Shown: piece after piece, positions 44,477 through 58,588 of the stretch
Numbering within the stretch: position 1 is the stretch's first letter
Layout: each line of letters opens with the position of its first letter
Source of the DNA: Symsagittifera roscoffensis
Taxonomy: Eukaryota > Xenacoelomorpha > Acoela > Convolutidae
Reading direction: 5' to 3'
Assembly (NCBI RefSeq): GCF_963678635.1
Contig: NW_026970820.1
Location: 932,001 to 996,000 of the forward strand
Length of the DNA stretch: 64,000 nt
Notes under the pieces: generated by a model
Database searches by the model: none
What the model was told of the DNA's origin: nothing
The model's input: the letters and a program-made list of their open reading frames with translations, nothing else
Made by a program: the position numbers and the translations under genes

Positions 44477-46958
44477 ATCTTTCAGGTCTGCGTCCCACCC
44501 GCCCTCCGTGACTTATCTTGCTTTCGAGAAACGTTTTTTGTTTCACCTTTACCCCATCTCAGGTCGGTTACTCTTGAAAAAAGTCCTACTTGAAACGTTC
44601 GCATTCACTTTGCCCCCTACGGGCGCAATGGTGAAGCCAATTTTTTCTTCTCACTGAACTTCTTCTCCGAACAGTTCACATAAAACATTACTATGGTTTT
44701 ATCTGAAATTTGCCGTGTCCAGCTGCGACTCCGACTTTTTTCACGTCACTGGTGTTCCAACAATAGGACCACATGAGATTCCCATTCAGATACTGTCTCA
44801 AATTTGAAAATACTGATTTGATTTTTTTTGCCGTTTTTCGCAAAATAAACTAATTACTTCATTCGAATTTAAAAAAAAATTCCGAAAAACAATTAAAGAT
44901 AGCAAGACATTATTTTGACTGTCGTCTATATCTGTTCTCTTTGTTGGAGGTCAATGATGCTCCCTAAGTGGGACCACAAGGGTCCCAAGGAGCATCAGTA
45001 AAGGCTTTGAATAGCATGCCATTTTTGATTAAGACAAAATCTTTGGCCAATTGTGTTTTTTTACAGTCCCTTTTCCACTGCAAATGCAAAGACTAATTTT
45101 TGTTTGAAGTTTTAAAAAATCATATTAGCCTTTTCATTTGTGATGACTCGTATCACTCATAAATCAATGGAAGACTCTGACTAACCTACTCAAGCATGGA
45201 AAAACATTAAAAAGAAAAAACGATTCTGGTTATTTCAGACTGCTTTTTTTGTCAAATTTCAGATAGATTTTGAAAACTCTTTCTTCAAATTGTATGTCTG
45301 CCGAAAAAGAACAAAAATTACAAACTGAAACCATTTTGGTTAAATTAAGGCTTTTCCTTCACCCACCAAACTCGAAATTGCGAAGCTGAAACGAACAATC
45401 GACAGCCCATTTTATAAGTTTCGTTTTATTTTTTCAAAACTTTTGTCATATATTTTCAAAAGCAATTTTTTAAAGTTTCATTTTTTACCAGAAAAGTAAG
45501 TCCGAAAAAAAAACAGATTTTTAAATACTGTCAAAAAATAAGGTGGCAAGTAGTTTTACCAATGGAATCATAGTATATGACTAGGTTCAAAATAGTTTTC
45601 ATTACCATTGACTAGACGCTTACTCAATTTGAGAAATGTCCTTAATAACTTTTTTGGAAATATAAAAAACGGATAATGGAAAAGTTTTCTTCAAACTTAT
45701 AGAAAAGAATTTTATGAGAAAAACCATTACTAATATCACGTGTAAGTTACGAGAATAGATTCAGGCCACATGCAAAATTTCAACAGAAGCACTCAAGCAA
45801 TTTTGAGAACGAAACAATTGTTCCAGAAATTGACAAAGTAGTATATACACCAATTTTACCATAAATCGTCAAATAAAAAAATCGCAAAAACTACAAATTT
45901 TATCCAGTTTTGACTTTTAAATACTTTATACCGACTAAATTGACTATGCTAAGCTCAAATCAACCATCAGAAACCATTTTTAATCATTCTGAATTTTTTA
46001 AGTTTTTTTTTCCATCAAAAAGTTGAGTCAGAAATGGGAAAAAGGTTTTTTTTTCAGAAAAATAAAAAAAGTTGTTCAAAATCAACTAAAAATATAAGCC
46101 ATTATTTTTGAACCTGCTCAGAATGGTTCTGGTGACCGAAGCCGTAAAAAGTACCCAATTCGAGGAAATTCGAAAAAACTCTTTTTTCAGCACTTTGAAA
46201 AAGTGGAAAAATGTAAAAAATAGTCTTCAAACAAATAGGATGAAAAAGTGATCACTAAAAGCATCGATGCCGTGTCAAATGAGGATCGCATGCCAATTTT
46301 TGAAACAATCCAACGGGTTTTTTTAAAGAACGAAACCATTTTTTGACAATTTTAGTAGTAGTATTTACACTAATTAGTACCATATATGGTCAAAATTCAA
46401 AAATACAAAAAACTACAATTTTTATCCAATTTTTACCTTCAAATACTCTATACCCACTAAATTGACTATCGGGAGCTCGAATCAACCATCAAAAACCACT
46501 TTTAATCACTTTCAAAATTTTTTATTTTTTAAATCTAAATGTTGAGTCAGAAATAGGAAAAAACATTTTTTTTCAAAAAGTCAAAAAAAGTTGTCCCAAT
46601 TGAATAAACTCACTAAGCCACACTCTATGAACCTGTTCAGAATGGTTTTCATGACCAAAGCCGTAAAAAGTACCCAATTTGAGAAACTTCGAAAAATCAC
46701 ATTTTAGTTAACTCAAAAAAGTGGAAAAATCGGGTAAAATGGGCTTCAAACCGATAGGATCGAAAAGTGACCTTTATAAGGTATGATTGCCGTGTCAAAT
46801 TAGGGCCGCATGCAAAAAATTAGAAAATTTTAACGGAAACTTTTCGAGAACTTGATAAATATGGTCATTTTGGTAAATGTATAATTTTAGAAATTTTTTG
46901 TCCGGAAGGGGCCCCTACCCCTTCCTAAATGCTTTTTGTGCTACACGCGACCATCTAG
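44477..46958 (+). repeat. Satellite unit 11, type B, 2,482 bp
   Basis: Same ATCTTTCAGG start as unit 10. Internal hairpin 44956-44996 with the same right-arm change as unit 5. Its tail differs from units 2, 5 and 10: terminal hairpin 46904-46925 has loop CCCCTA. CTAG 46955-46958. Confidence 0.9.
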
Positions 46959-49461
46959 AGGTTACTCTTTCGCCCCACCCACCCGACCAATTCATTTACC
47001 CACCCACCTGATCAGTCAGTGCGCCTTCACGTCTTCTTTTGAAAATTTATTCATTCCGTAGCTGGAATTGATTAATGGTTTTCCCTAATACATGAAACTT
47101 TGACAGACAGATATCCAACTATTTGATAGAGCATTTTTCGAATCACTTCTTCGAATAGATTTTCAAAAAAAGCCTAAAAAAATCATGCGCTTTTATTACA
47201 TATGTCATCGAAGCAAAAAGAGTACCGTGTTGGTTCCATAAATGGCTCCAGTACCCACAATGCTAAGATGCAGGAAAAATACCTTTCTATTAAATTTGAG
47301 ATACAATGTCTCATGAAGGAAATGGAAACGCTATCCTAGGGTGCAGGTTTTCTGAAAAAATGGTTTCAGCTGAAACATAACAGCACAACATAGCGGCTGC
47401 TCTCTATTTCTCTGCTCTTTATTCGAGGTCCCGGATGCCCCTGCTTGGGACCACAAGGGTCCCAGGGCGCATCCTATAGGGATTAAAGCATCAAACGTAC
47501 AATCATGAAATGAGAAATTCTAATCACTTATTACAATGTTCCATATTTCATTTTGCTCAGCAATCAGTAAACTGTTGTATTTTTAACTTGAAGAGCCTAT
47601 TATATTATCAAACAAAATTTTTCGATAAAAATTACATTTTCTTTTAGTTTTTCAAACAATATTTTACAATTTGAAACAAAAAGAAACCTTGCATTTCTTT
47701 GCAGTAACTAAGTCAGTGCACTGTAGCTACACTAGTGAATGTAAAACATAGTTAAAAAAACGGACAACTGAATCTGGTTTTTTAAATTTAATGTTTTTTT
47801 GTTCGGCTTTTAAATAGGATCACGTCAATTAATAATTGAAATTGAGCAAAGACAAGAATATAACACTCGCAATTTTTGTTCAATATTGACTAGAAAAATG
47901 ATCAAACCACTCTATATTGCCTATGGCAAGCTCAAAACATCCATCAAAAACCACTTTTGTTCACTTTTAAAATTGAATTATTTTTCGACCAAAAAAAGTT
48001 AGAGATGAAATTGAAAAAAAAATTTTTTTTCCTGAATATGAAAAAATTTGTGTCAAACTGCCTCATCCATTGAAACATTTTCTATGAACCTATTCAGAAA
48101 GGTTCTGTTGAGCAATGCCGAAAAAATAACCCCTTTTGAGAAAAATTCAAAAAACACATTTTTGGTTAACTCAAAAAAGTGGAAAAAGTGGGAAAAGGGG
48201 TCTTCAAAATGAAACCATCCAAAAGTGGCATTAACTAACTGCCATTATTTTGTGAATTCAGACCCGCATGCAAAAATTTACGAAAATCCTACGTGAAGTT
48301 TTTCAGAACAGATTAGTTTCTCCGGATTTTTGGTAGTACTGATTTCTTTACTGTACTTATAATTAAAGTCAAATCAAAAAGTCGTAAAAACTACAATTTT
48401 TAATCAATTTTGACAAATAAATGATCAAAACCCACTAAATTGGCTATGGCAAGTCCGAATCTACCATCAGAAACCATTTTTTCCCATTTCTGAAAATTTT
48501 CATTTTTTAAAAAATAAATGTTGAGTCACAAACGGGAAAAATCATATTTTTTCAAAAAGTCAAAAATAATTCCTCCATTTAAACTAAATCATCAGGCCAC
48601 ACGTTAGGAACCTGTTCAGAATGGTTTCCATGATCAAAGCAGCAAAAGTCACCCATTTTGAGAAAAGTCGAAAAAACACCTTTTTAGTTAACTCAAAAAA
48701 GTGGAAAAAGTGGGGGAAGGGGTCTTCAAAATGAAATCATCCAAAAGTGGCATTAACAAACTGCCATTATTTTCTAATTTCAGAACCGCATGCAAAAAAT
48801 TACGAAAATCCTACCTGAAGTTTTTGAGAACAGATTAGTTTCTCGGGAATTTTGGTAGTACTATTTTTATTACTATAATTATAATTAAAGTCAAAACTAA
48901 AAGTCGTAAAAACTACAATTTTGAATAAATTTTGACAAATAAATGGTCAAAAACCACTAAATTGGCTATGGCAAGTTCGAATATACCATCAGAAACCATT
49001 TTTTCCCATTTTTGAAAATTTTCATTTTTTTGAAAATAAATGTTGAGTCACAAAAGGGAAAAATCAAATTTTTTCAAAAAGTCAAAAAAAACTGTTCCAA
49101 TTAAACTTATTCCTTAGGCCAAACGTTGGGAACCTGTTCAGAATGGTTTTCATGATCATAGCAGCAAAATTTACCCATTTTGAGAAAAGTCGAAAAAACA
49201 CCTTTTTAGTTAACTCGAAAAAGTGGAAAAAGTGGGAAAAAGGGTCTTCAAAATGAAACCATCCAAAAGTGGCATTAACAAACTGCCATTATTTTCCAAA
49301 TTCAGGCCCGCATGCAAAAAATTAGGAAATTCTGACGTGCGGTTTAGCAGAACTCGATAGTTACTAGGAATATTTACCACTGTAAAAAATTTATTGCCTT
49401 TTGACCGGAAGGGGCCCCTACCCCTTCCTAATCGCTTTTTGTGCTACACGCGACCATCTAG
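46959..49461 (+). repeat. Satellite unit 12, type A, 2,503 bp
   Basis: Starts AGGTTACTCTTTCG. From ~+75 to about 48.0 kb it nearly matches unit 4, then diverges. Internal hairpin 47434-47473 with a G-T pair replacing one C-G pair. Terminal hairpin 49407-49428, CTAG 49458-49461. Confidence 0.92.
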
Positions 49462-51675
49462 CACCCTCAAGGTCACGTGACTTATTTTTGTTTTTGGTAG
49501 TTTCTGAAACCAAAAGAGAGCGTGGTCATGAATTCAAATCATGTGCTCAAGCAAATACGTGAACTTCTACGCATTCCCATTCGCAATGCGCCCTTCGGGC
49601 GCAAATGCCAATGCTCAATTAATTTTGCCAGGTGAAAACTTTTTAAAGAAAAATTATGATGAATTTTAACTTAAACTACCACCAAAAAACGGATAGATTT
49701 CAAAGTGTGAAATAATCAAGTTTTTGCTAATACCGGGCATGCAGTGAGACTGATTTCGGCAAAAATAAAATGGAAAATGAAGGAAATGGAAAGAAAAAAA
49801 TTGTTCAAAATAAGAACGCATTATCAAAAACTTATTTGATCTCCGCTAAGGTCATAATTCCAAACAGGCTGATTTCAGATTTTCAACGTAGAATTTACGG
49901 TTACGGCTGCTCCCTCTACAGGTCCCAGAGGGACCGAGTGAGCATCCTACCTCGATCCAGGATATCGGATAGTTGTTTTTAATTTTTCACAATTTTTTTT
50001 CACTAATGCTTATTTTCAGTTCCTCATGAGAAGCTGTATAATTTTTTTTTATATGGATTTTATTAATCAATGCTTCCAAGAACAACTGATGTTAGGCGGT
50101 TACAAATGCGGTTGGTGAAAACTAGTAAGGGATAATGATGAGAAAAATTGTAAGTTTTCAAATGAATTTAAAAACAGTTTTTTTTCTTTTTTTCTTTTGT
50201 AAATCGGGAGAAATGAATCAGTTTTTTTTTTTAAGTTTTCCTCGCACCACCCACTGTTCTTAAGTAATGAAGATTCCTGTTTTAGCCGTTTATAACACTT
50301 TGGCAGAAAAAACATCAATATGATGTAAAATGTTTTAAAAAAGAGAAAAATTTAAAAATTATGTTTCTTTTTTAAAAATCAAAAAATTTGTAATTTTCAA
50401 AATTGAAAAAAAGTGAAAATTAATTGCATATTACGATTCAGCGTACCCAACTTAGTGGGACTAGCATTTTAAATTACCAAAAAATGTTGAAAATTGTAGA
50501 TTTTATGAAGTTTTCATTTTGGCTATTTTTCCTTGTTGCCTCCACTTAAGGCACCTTTGAGCCAACTTGAGAAACTGGAACCTAAACAAGCTATACAGAT
50601 AGTCTGAATGAGCCATTTTCAGCTTGATAACACGCCTGAAGAAAAAAAACTCCAGAAAAGAAAGAAAATTTTGAACTTTAACCTTTTTTCTTCTTCAAAT
50701 GGCGATACTTAGAAAAATTTTTCAGCTGAAAAGTTCAAAAAAAATCAAAAAATTCAAATTTTGAAAAAATTTTAAAAAAATCTCAGCATTCTGTTTATTG
50801 GAGTCTTCGAGGTTTTAGGAGACCTTATCTGGCGGCTAACAACAAGTGGATCACTTATTTTAAAATTTTGAGAAAGGTCAAAAAAACATGTTTTTTCGAT
50901 TTTTTTAACAGAATTCCGGAAGCAATATCTTGGCTAAAAACAAAAATGAGGGCCTAAAAACAGTACAAACAGTACTCCCACATCAGGTACATTAGGTTGG
51001 AAACAAAAAAATTATTCTGACTCAAAAATCGTTTTTTAACTTTATTTCTGAACAAGAAATTGAAAAGAAATCTAAAACTTAAAAATTTTTTGAAAAAAAT
51101 GATTGTTTTGAAAAAGTGCCAATTTTTAGCTGAAACTTTTTATTTTAGCTAATAAAGCCAGAGCAATGCCCTTTAAGCTCAAATAAATTAATTAGGCAAA
51201 TTATTTTCAAGTTTTTTTGTTAAAGGCTTTTATTTTGAAAAAGTATTCAAAAATGGGTAAAAAAAAGTCAAAAAAATCATTTTTCTCCGATTCAAAAACA
51301 TCCACTACCATGATGATTAGTTCGTTAGATAGGACTGCCGAGATCAATTTAGACGTATTTTCATAAGTATCTCAAAATTTCTACTTATTTTTGAGAATTA
51401 GGCAGAATAAAAACTTTTCCCAAATTGGGCAAAAAGCCCAAATTAGCCCAAACACCTGTTAAAAATTGTTGGGTCAAAAAATCACAAAAGGAAACCCCTA
51501 TTCGTTTGACATTTTAGGGCCGCATGCAAAAAATTAGACCAATCTAACCTGACAATTTCGAGAATCAACTTTTTTGTCAAAATTCTCTAAAGACCAATTT
51601 AGGGAGATTACTTGTACCGGTGGGGGCCCTACCCCACCTAAAAAATTTTTGTAATGCTGGAACGCGGCCACCTAG
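49462..51675 (+). repeat. Satellite unit 13, type C, 2,214 bp
   Basis: Starts CACCCTCAAGG with GTCACGTGAC. Internal core 49921-49935. Terminal hairpin 51619-51638; the tail is mainly variant II, but with the GTAATGCTGG spacer of variant I. CTAG 51672-51675. Confidence 0.92.
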
Positions 51676-53894
51676 CACAATCAGGTACTAGTGGCTTGAT
51701 TTGAGTTTTTAGTTTTTTTCTGGAACCAAAAGAGAGTGTCGTCAAGCATCGACATCTTGAGCTCAAGCAAATACGTGGACTTCTACGCATTCCCATTAGC
51801 AATGCGCCCATCGGGCGCAAATGCCAATGCTCAACTAATTTTGCCAGGTGAAAAAATTTGTTTAAAGAAAAATTCTGATAAATTTTAATTTAAACTATCA
51901 CCAAAAAACGCAAAGATTTCAAAGTGTGAAACAATCAAGTTTTTGCTATTACCGGGCTTGCAATGAGACTGATGTTGGCAAAAGTAAAATAGAAAATGTA
52001 GAAAATGGAAAGAAAAAAATTGTTCAAAATAAGAACGCAACATCAAAAACTTATTTGATCTCCGCTCAAATCATAATTCAGATCAGGCTGATTTCAGGTT
52101 TTAAGCGTAGAATTTACGGTTACGGCTGCTCCCTCTACAGGTCCCAGAGGGACCGAGTGAGCATCCTACCTCGATCCAGGTTAACGGATAGTTGTTCTTA
52201 ATTTTTCAGAAAATTTTTTTACACTAATGCTTGTTTTCAATTCCTCATGAGAAGCTGTATTAATTTTAAAAAAATTGATTTTATTAATCAATGCTTCCAA
52301 GAACAACTGATGTTAGGCGGTTACAAATGCGGTTGTTGAAAACTAGTAAGGGATAATGATGAGAAAAATTGTAAGTTTTCAAATGAATTGAAAACTGTTT
52401 TTTTGTTTTTTCTTTTGTAAATCGGTAGAAATGAATCATTTGTTTTTAAAGTTTTCCTCGCACCACCCACTGTTCTTAAGTAATGAAGATTCCTCTTCTA
52501 GCCGTTTATAACACTTTGGCAGAAAAAACATCAATATGATGAAACATGTTTTAAAAAAGAGAAAAATTTAAAAATTATGTTTTTTTTTAAAAAAATCAAA
52601 AATTTGTAATTTTCAAAATTGAAAAAAAAGTAAAAATTAATAACATATTACGATTCAGCGTACCCAACTTAGTGGGTATAGCATTTTGAATTACCAAAAA
52701 ATGTTGAAAATTGTAGATTTTATGAAGTTTTCATTTTGGCTATTTTTCCTTTTCGCCTCCACTTAAGGCACCTTTGAGCCAACTTGAGAAACTGGAACCT
52801 AAACAAGCTATACAGATAGTCTGAATGAGCAATTTTCAGCGTGATAACACGCCTGGAAGAAAAAAAACTGCAGAAAAGAAAGAAAATTTTGAACTTTAAC
52901 CTTTTTTCTTCTTCAAATGGCGATACTTAGAATAATTTTTCAGCTGAAAAGTTCAAAAAAAATCAAAAAATTCAAATTTTGAAAAAATTTTAAAAAAACC
53001 TCATCAGTCTGTTTATTGGAGTCTTCGAGGTTTTGGGAGATCTTATCTGGCGGCTAACAACAAAAGGATCACTCATTATAAAAATTTGAAAAAGATCAAA
53101 AAAACATGTTTTTTCGATTTTTTTGACAGAATTCCGAAAGCAATATCTTGGCTAAAAACAAAAATGAGGGCCTAAAATTAGTACAAACCGTACTCCCACA
53201 CAAAGTACATTAGGTTGGAAACAAAAAATTGACTCTGATTCAAAAATCGTTTTATAACTTTATTTCTGAACAAAAAATTGTAAAAAAATCAAAAATTAAA
53301 AATTTTTTTGAAAAAAACGATTGTTTTGAAAAAGTGCCAATTTTTAGCTGAAACTTTTCATTTTAGCTAAGAAAGCCAGAGCAATGTTCTTTAAGCTCAA
53401 ATAATTTAATTAAGCAAATTATTTTCAAGTTTTTTCGTTAAAGGCTTTTATTTTGAAAAAATATTCAAAAATGGGTAAAAAAAAGTCAAAAAAATTAATT
53501 TTCTCAGATTGAAAAACCTCCACTGCCATGATGATTAGTTTGTTCGATAGGACTACTGAGATCAATTTAGACGTATTTTCATAAGTATATCAAAATTTTT
53601 ATTTATTTTTGAGAATTAAGCAAAATAAAAACTTTTCCCAAATTGGGCAAAAAGCCCAAATTAGCCCAAACACCTGTTAAAAATTGTTGGGTCAAAAAGT
53701 CACAAAAGGAAACCCCTATTCGTTTGACATTTTAAGGCCGCATGCAAAAAATTAGACCAATCTAACCTGACAATTTCGAGAATCGACTTTTTTGCAAAAT
53801 TTCTCTATAGTCCATTTGAGGGATATTACTTGTACCGGTGGGGGCCCCTACCCCACCTCAAAAAATTTTGTAATGCTGGAACGCGGCCACCTAG
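51676..53894 (+). repeat. Satellite unit 14, type C, 2,219 bp
   Basis: Atypical start CACAATCAGGTACTAG, without the GTCACGTGAC palindrome. 5' hairpin loop is ATC. Internal core 52140-52154. Terminal hairpin 53837-53857 (tail I), CTAG 53891-53894. Confidence 0.92.
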
Positions 53895-56103
53895 CACCCT
53901 CAAGGTCACGTGTTGGATTTTTGTTGTTGGTTTTTTCTGAAAACAAAAAAGAGCGTGGTCATGCATCGACATCATGTGGTCAAGCAAATACGTGGACTTC
54001 TACGCATTCCCATTAGCAATGCGCCCTTCGGGCGCAAATGCCAATGCTCAATTAATTTTGCCAGGTGAAAATGTTTTAAAGAAAAATTCTGATGAATTTC
54101 AACTTAAACTACCACCAAAAAACGCAAAGTTTTCAAAGTGTGAAACAATCAAGTTTTTGGTAATACCGGGCATGCAGAGAGACTGATTTGGGCAAAAATA
54201 AAATGGAAAATGAAGGAAATGGAAAGAAAAAAATTGTTCAAAATAAGAACGCATTATCAAAAATTATTTGATCTCCGCCAATGTCATAATTCCGATCAGG
54301 CTGATTTCAGATTTTAAGCGTAGGGTTTACAGTTACGGCTGCTCTCTCTACAGGTCCCAGAGGGACCGAGTGAGCATCCTACCTCGATCCAGGATAACGG
54401 ATAGTTGTTTTAAGTTTTTCACAATTTTTTTTACACTAATGCTTGTTTTCACTTCCTCATGAGAAGCTGTATAATTTTTTAGAAAAATTGATTTTAATAA
54501 TCAATGCTTCCAAGAACAACTGATGTTAGGCGGTTACAAATGAGGTTGGTGAAAAGTAGTAAGGGATAATGATGAGAAAAATAGCAAGTTTTCAAATGAA
54601 TTTAAAAACAGTTTTTTTCTTTTTTTCTTTTGTAAATCGGGAGAAACGAATCAGTTTTTTTAAAGTTTTCCTGGCACCACCCACTGTTATTAAATAATGA
54701 AGATTCATGTTCTAGCCGTTAATAACAATTTGGCAGAAAAAACATCAATATGATGTAAAATGTTTTAAAAAAGAGAAAAATTTAAAAATTATGTTTTTTT
54801 TAGAAAAAAAAAATTGTAATTTTCAAAATTGAAAAAAAGTGAAAATTAATTGCCTATTACGATTCAGCGTACCCAATTTAGTGGGTCTAGCATTTTAAAT
54901 TACCAAAAAACGTTGAAAATTGTAGATTTTATGAAGTTTTCATTTTGGCTATTTTTCCTTGTCGCCTCCACTTAAGGCACCTTTGAGCCAACTTGAGAAA
55001 CTGAAACCTAAACAAGCTACACAGATGTTCTGAATGAGCCATTTTCAGCTTGATAACACGCCAAGAAGAAAAAAAACTGTAGAAAAGAATGAAAACTTTC
55101 AACTTTAACCTTTTTTCTTCTTCAAATGGCGTTACTTAGAATAATTTTTCAGGTGAAAAGTTGAAAAAAAATCAAAAAATTCAAATTTTGAAAAAATTTT
55201 AAAAAAATCTCATCAGTCTGTTTATTGGAGTCTTCGAGATTTTGGGAGACCTTATCTGGTGGCTAACAACAAGTGGATCACTTATTTTAAAATTTCGAGA
55301 AAGGTCAAAAAAACATGTTTTTTCGATTTTTTTGACAGAATTCCGAAAGCAATATCTTGGCTTAAAACAAAAATGAGGGCCTAAAATTAGTACAAACAGC
55401 ACTCCCACATAAAGTACATTAGGTTGGAAACAAAAAATTGACTCTGACTCAAAAATCGTTTTTAAACTTTATTTCTGAACAAAAAATTGTAAAAAAATCA
55501 AAAATTTAATTTTTTTTTGAAAAAAATGATTGTTTTGAAAAAGTGCCAATTTTTAGCTGAAACTTTTCATTTTAGCTAAGAAAGCCAGAGCAATGCCCTT
55601 TAAGCTCTAATAAATTAATAAACCAAATTGTTTTCAAGTTTTTTCGTCAAAGGTTTTTATTTTGAAAAAGTATTCAAAAATGGGTAAAAAAAAGTCAAAA
55701 AAATCAATTTTCTCCGATTCAAAAAACTCCACTACCATGATGATTAGTGCGTTAGATAGGACTGCTGAGATCAAATTAGACGTTCTTTCATAAGTATATC
55801 AAAATTTTTACTTATTTTTGAGAATTAGGCAAAATAAAAACTTTTCCCAAATTGGGCAAAAAGCCCAAATTAGCCCAAACACCTGTTAAAAATTGTTGGG
55901 TCAAAAAGTCACAAAAGAAAACCCCTATTCGTTTGCCATTTTAGGGCCGCATGCAAAAAATTAGACCAATCTAACCTGACAATTTCGAGAATCGACTTTT
56001 TTGCAAAATTTCTCTATAGTCCATTTGAGGGATATTACTTGTACCGGTGGGGGCCCCTACCCCACCTCAAAAAATTTTGTAATGCTGGAACGCGGCCACC
56101 TAG
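53895..56103 (+). repeat. Satellite unit 15, type C, 2,209 bp
   Basis: Near-copy of unit 8 in the body but with tail I. Internal core 54353-54367. Terminal hairpin 56046-56066, CTAG 56100-56103, followed by type B. Confidence 0.92.
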
Positions 56104-58588
56104 CCGGTCAGGTCTGCGTCCCACCCGCCCTCCGTGACTAATCTTGCTTCCGAGAAAAGTTTTTTGTTTCACCTTTACCCCATCTCAGGTCAGTTACTCT
56201 TGAAAAAAGTCCTACTTGAAACGTTCGCATTCACTTTGCCCCCTACGGGCGCAGTGGTGAAGCCGATTTTTTCTTCTTACTGAACTTCTTCTCCGAACAG
56301 TTCACATAAAACATTACTATGGTTTTATCTGAAATTTGCCGTGTCCAGCTGCGACTCCGACTTTTTTCACGAGATTCAGTACCACCAACAACAGGACCAC
56401 ATGAGGTTCCTATTCAGATACTGTCTGAATTTTGAAAATACTGATTTGATTTTTTTTGCCGTTTTTCGCAAAATAAACTAATTACTTCATTCGAATTTTT
56501 AAAAAAAATACCTAAAAACACTTAAAGATAGCAAGACATTATTGTGACTGTCGTCTATATCTGTTTTCTTTGTTGGAGGTCAATGATGCTCCCTAAGTGG
56601 GACCACAAGGGTCCCAGGGAGCATCAGTAAAGGCTTTGGATAATATGCCATTTTTGATTAAGACAAAATCTTTGGCCAATTGTGTTTTTTTTTCACAGTC
56701 CCTTATCCACTGCAAATGTAAAGACTAATTTTTGTTTGAAGTTTTAAAAAATAATAATAATCTTTTCATTTGTGATGACTCGTATCACTCATAAATCAAT
56801 GGAAGACTCTGACTAACCTTCTCAAGCATGGAAATAGATCAAAAAGCAAAAAACGATTCTGGTTATTTCAGACTGCTTTTTTTGTTAATTTTCAGATAGA
56901 TTTTGAAAACTCTTTCTTCAAATTGTATGTCTGCCGAAAAAGAACAAAAATTACAAACTGAAACCATTTCGGTTAAATTAAGGCTCTTCACCCACCAAAC
57001 TCAAAATTGCGAAGCTAAAACGAACAATCGACAGCCCATTTTATATGTTTCGTTTTATTTTTTCAAAACATGTGTCATATATTTTCAAAAGCAATTTATT
57101 AAAATTTCATTTTTTACCAGAAAAGTAAGTCCGAAAAACAAACAGATTTTTAAATACTGTCAAAAAATAAGGTGGCAAGTAGTTTTACCAATGGAATCAT
57201 AGTATATGATTAAGTTCAAAATAGTTTTCATTACCATTGACTAGACGCTTACTCAATTTGAGAAATGTCGTTAATAACTTTTTTGGAAACATAAAAAACG
57301 GATAATGGAAAAGTTTTCTTCAAACTTATAGAAAAGAATTTTATGAGAAAAACCATTACTAATATCACGTGTAAATTACGAGAGTAGATTCAGGCCACAT
57401 GCCAAATTTCAGCAGAAGCACTCAAGCAATTTTGAGAACGAAACAATTGTTCCAGAAATTGACAAAGTAGTATATACACCAATTTTTCCATAAATCGTCA
57501 AAATAAAAAAATCGCAAAAACTACAAATTTTATCCAATTTTGACTTTTAAATACTCTATACCGACTAAATTGACTATGCTAAGCTCGAATCAACCATCAA
57601 AAACCATTTTTAATCGTTCTGAATTTTTTAAGTTTTTTTCCATCAAAAAGTTGAGTCAGAAATGGGAAAAAGGTTTTTTTTTTTCAGAAAAACAAAAAAA
57701 GTTGTTCAAAATCAACTAAAAATCTAAGCCACTATTTTTGAACCTGCTCAGAATGGTTCTGGTGACCGAAGCCGTAAAAAGTACCCAATTCGAGGAAATT
57801 CGAAAAAACTCTTTTTTCAGCACTTTGAAAAAGTGGAAAAATGTAAAAAATAGTCTTCAAACAAATAGGATGAAAAAGTGATCAGTAAAAACATCGATGC
57901 CGTGTCAAATGAGGATCGCATGCCAATTTTTGAAACAATCCATCGGGTTTTTTTTAAGAACGAAACCATTTTTTGACAATTTTAGTAGTAGTATTTACAC
58001 TAATTAGTACCATATATGGTCAAAATTCAAAAATACAAAAAACTACAATTTTTATCCAATTTTGACCTTCAAATACTCTATACCCACTAAATTGACTATC
58101 GGGAGCTCGAATCAACCATCAAAAACCACTTTTAATCACTTTCAAAATTTTTTAATTTTTAAATCAAAATGTTGAGTCAGAAATAGGAAAAAACAATTTT
58201 TTTCAAAAAGTCAAAAAAAGTTGTCCCAATTGAATAAACTCACTAAGCCACACTCTATGAACCTGTTCAGAATGATTTTCATGACCAAAGCCGTAAAAAG
58301 TACCCAATTTGAGAAACTTCGAAAAATCACCTTTTAGTTAACTCATAAAAGTGGAAAAATCGGGTAAAATGGGCTTCAAACCGATAGGATCGAAAAGTGA
58401 CCTCTATAAGATATGATTGCCGTGTCAAATTAGGGCCGCATGCAAAAAATTGGAAAAATTCAACGAAACGTTTTTGAGAACTCGACAAATATGGTCATTT
58501 TGGTAAATGTATAATTTTAGAAATTTTTTGCCCGGAAGGGGCCCCTACCCCTTCCTAATTGCTTTTTGTGCTACACGCGACCATCTAG
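56104..58588 (+). repeat. Satellite unit 16, type B, 2,485 bp
   Basis: Starts CCGGTCAGG. A short internal stretch near 56370 (ACGAGATTCAGTACCACC) replaces the sequence of the other B units. Internal hairpin 56585-56625. Terminal hairpin 58534-58555 with loop CCCCTA, CTAG 58585-58588, followed by type C. Confidence 0.9.
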
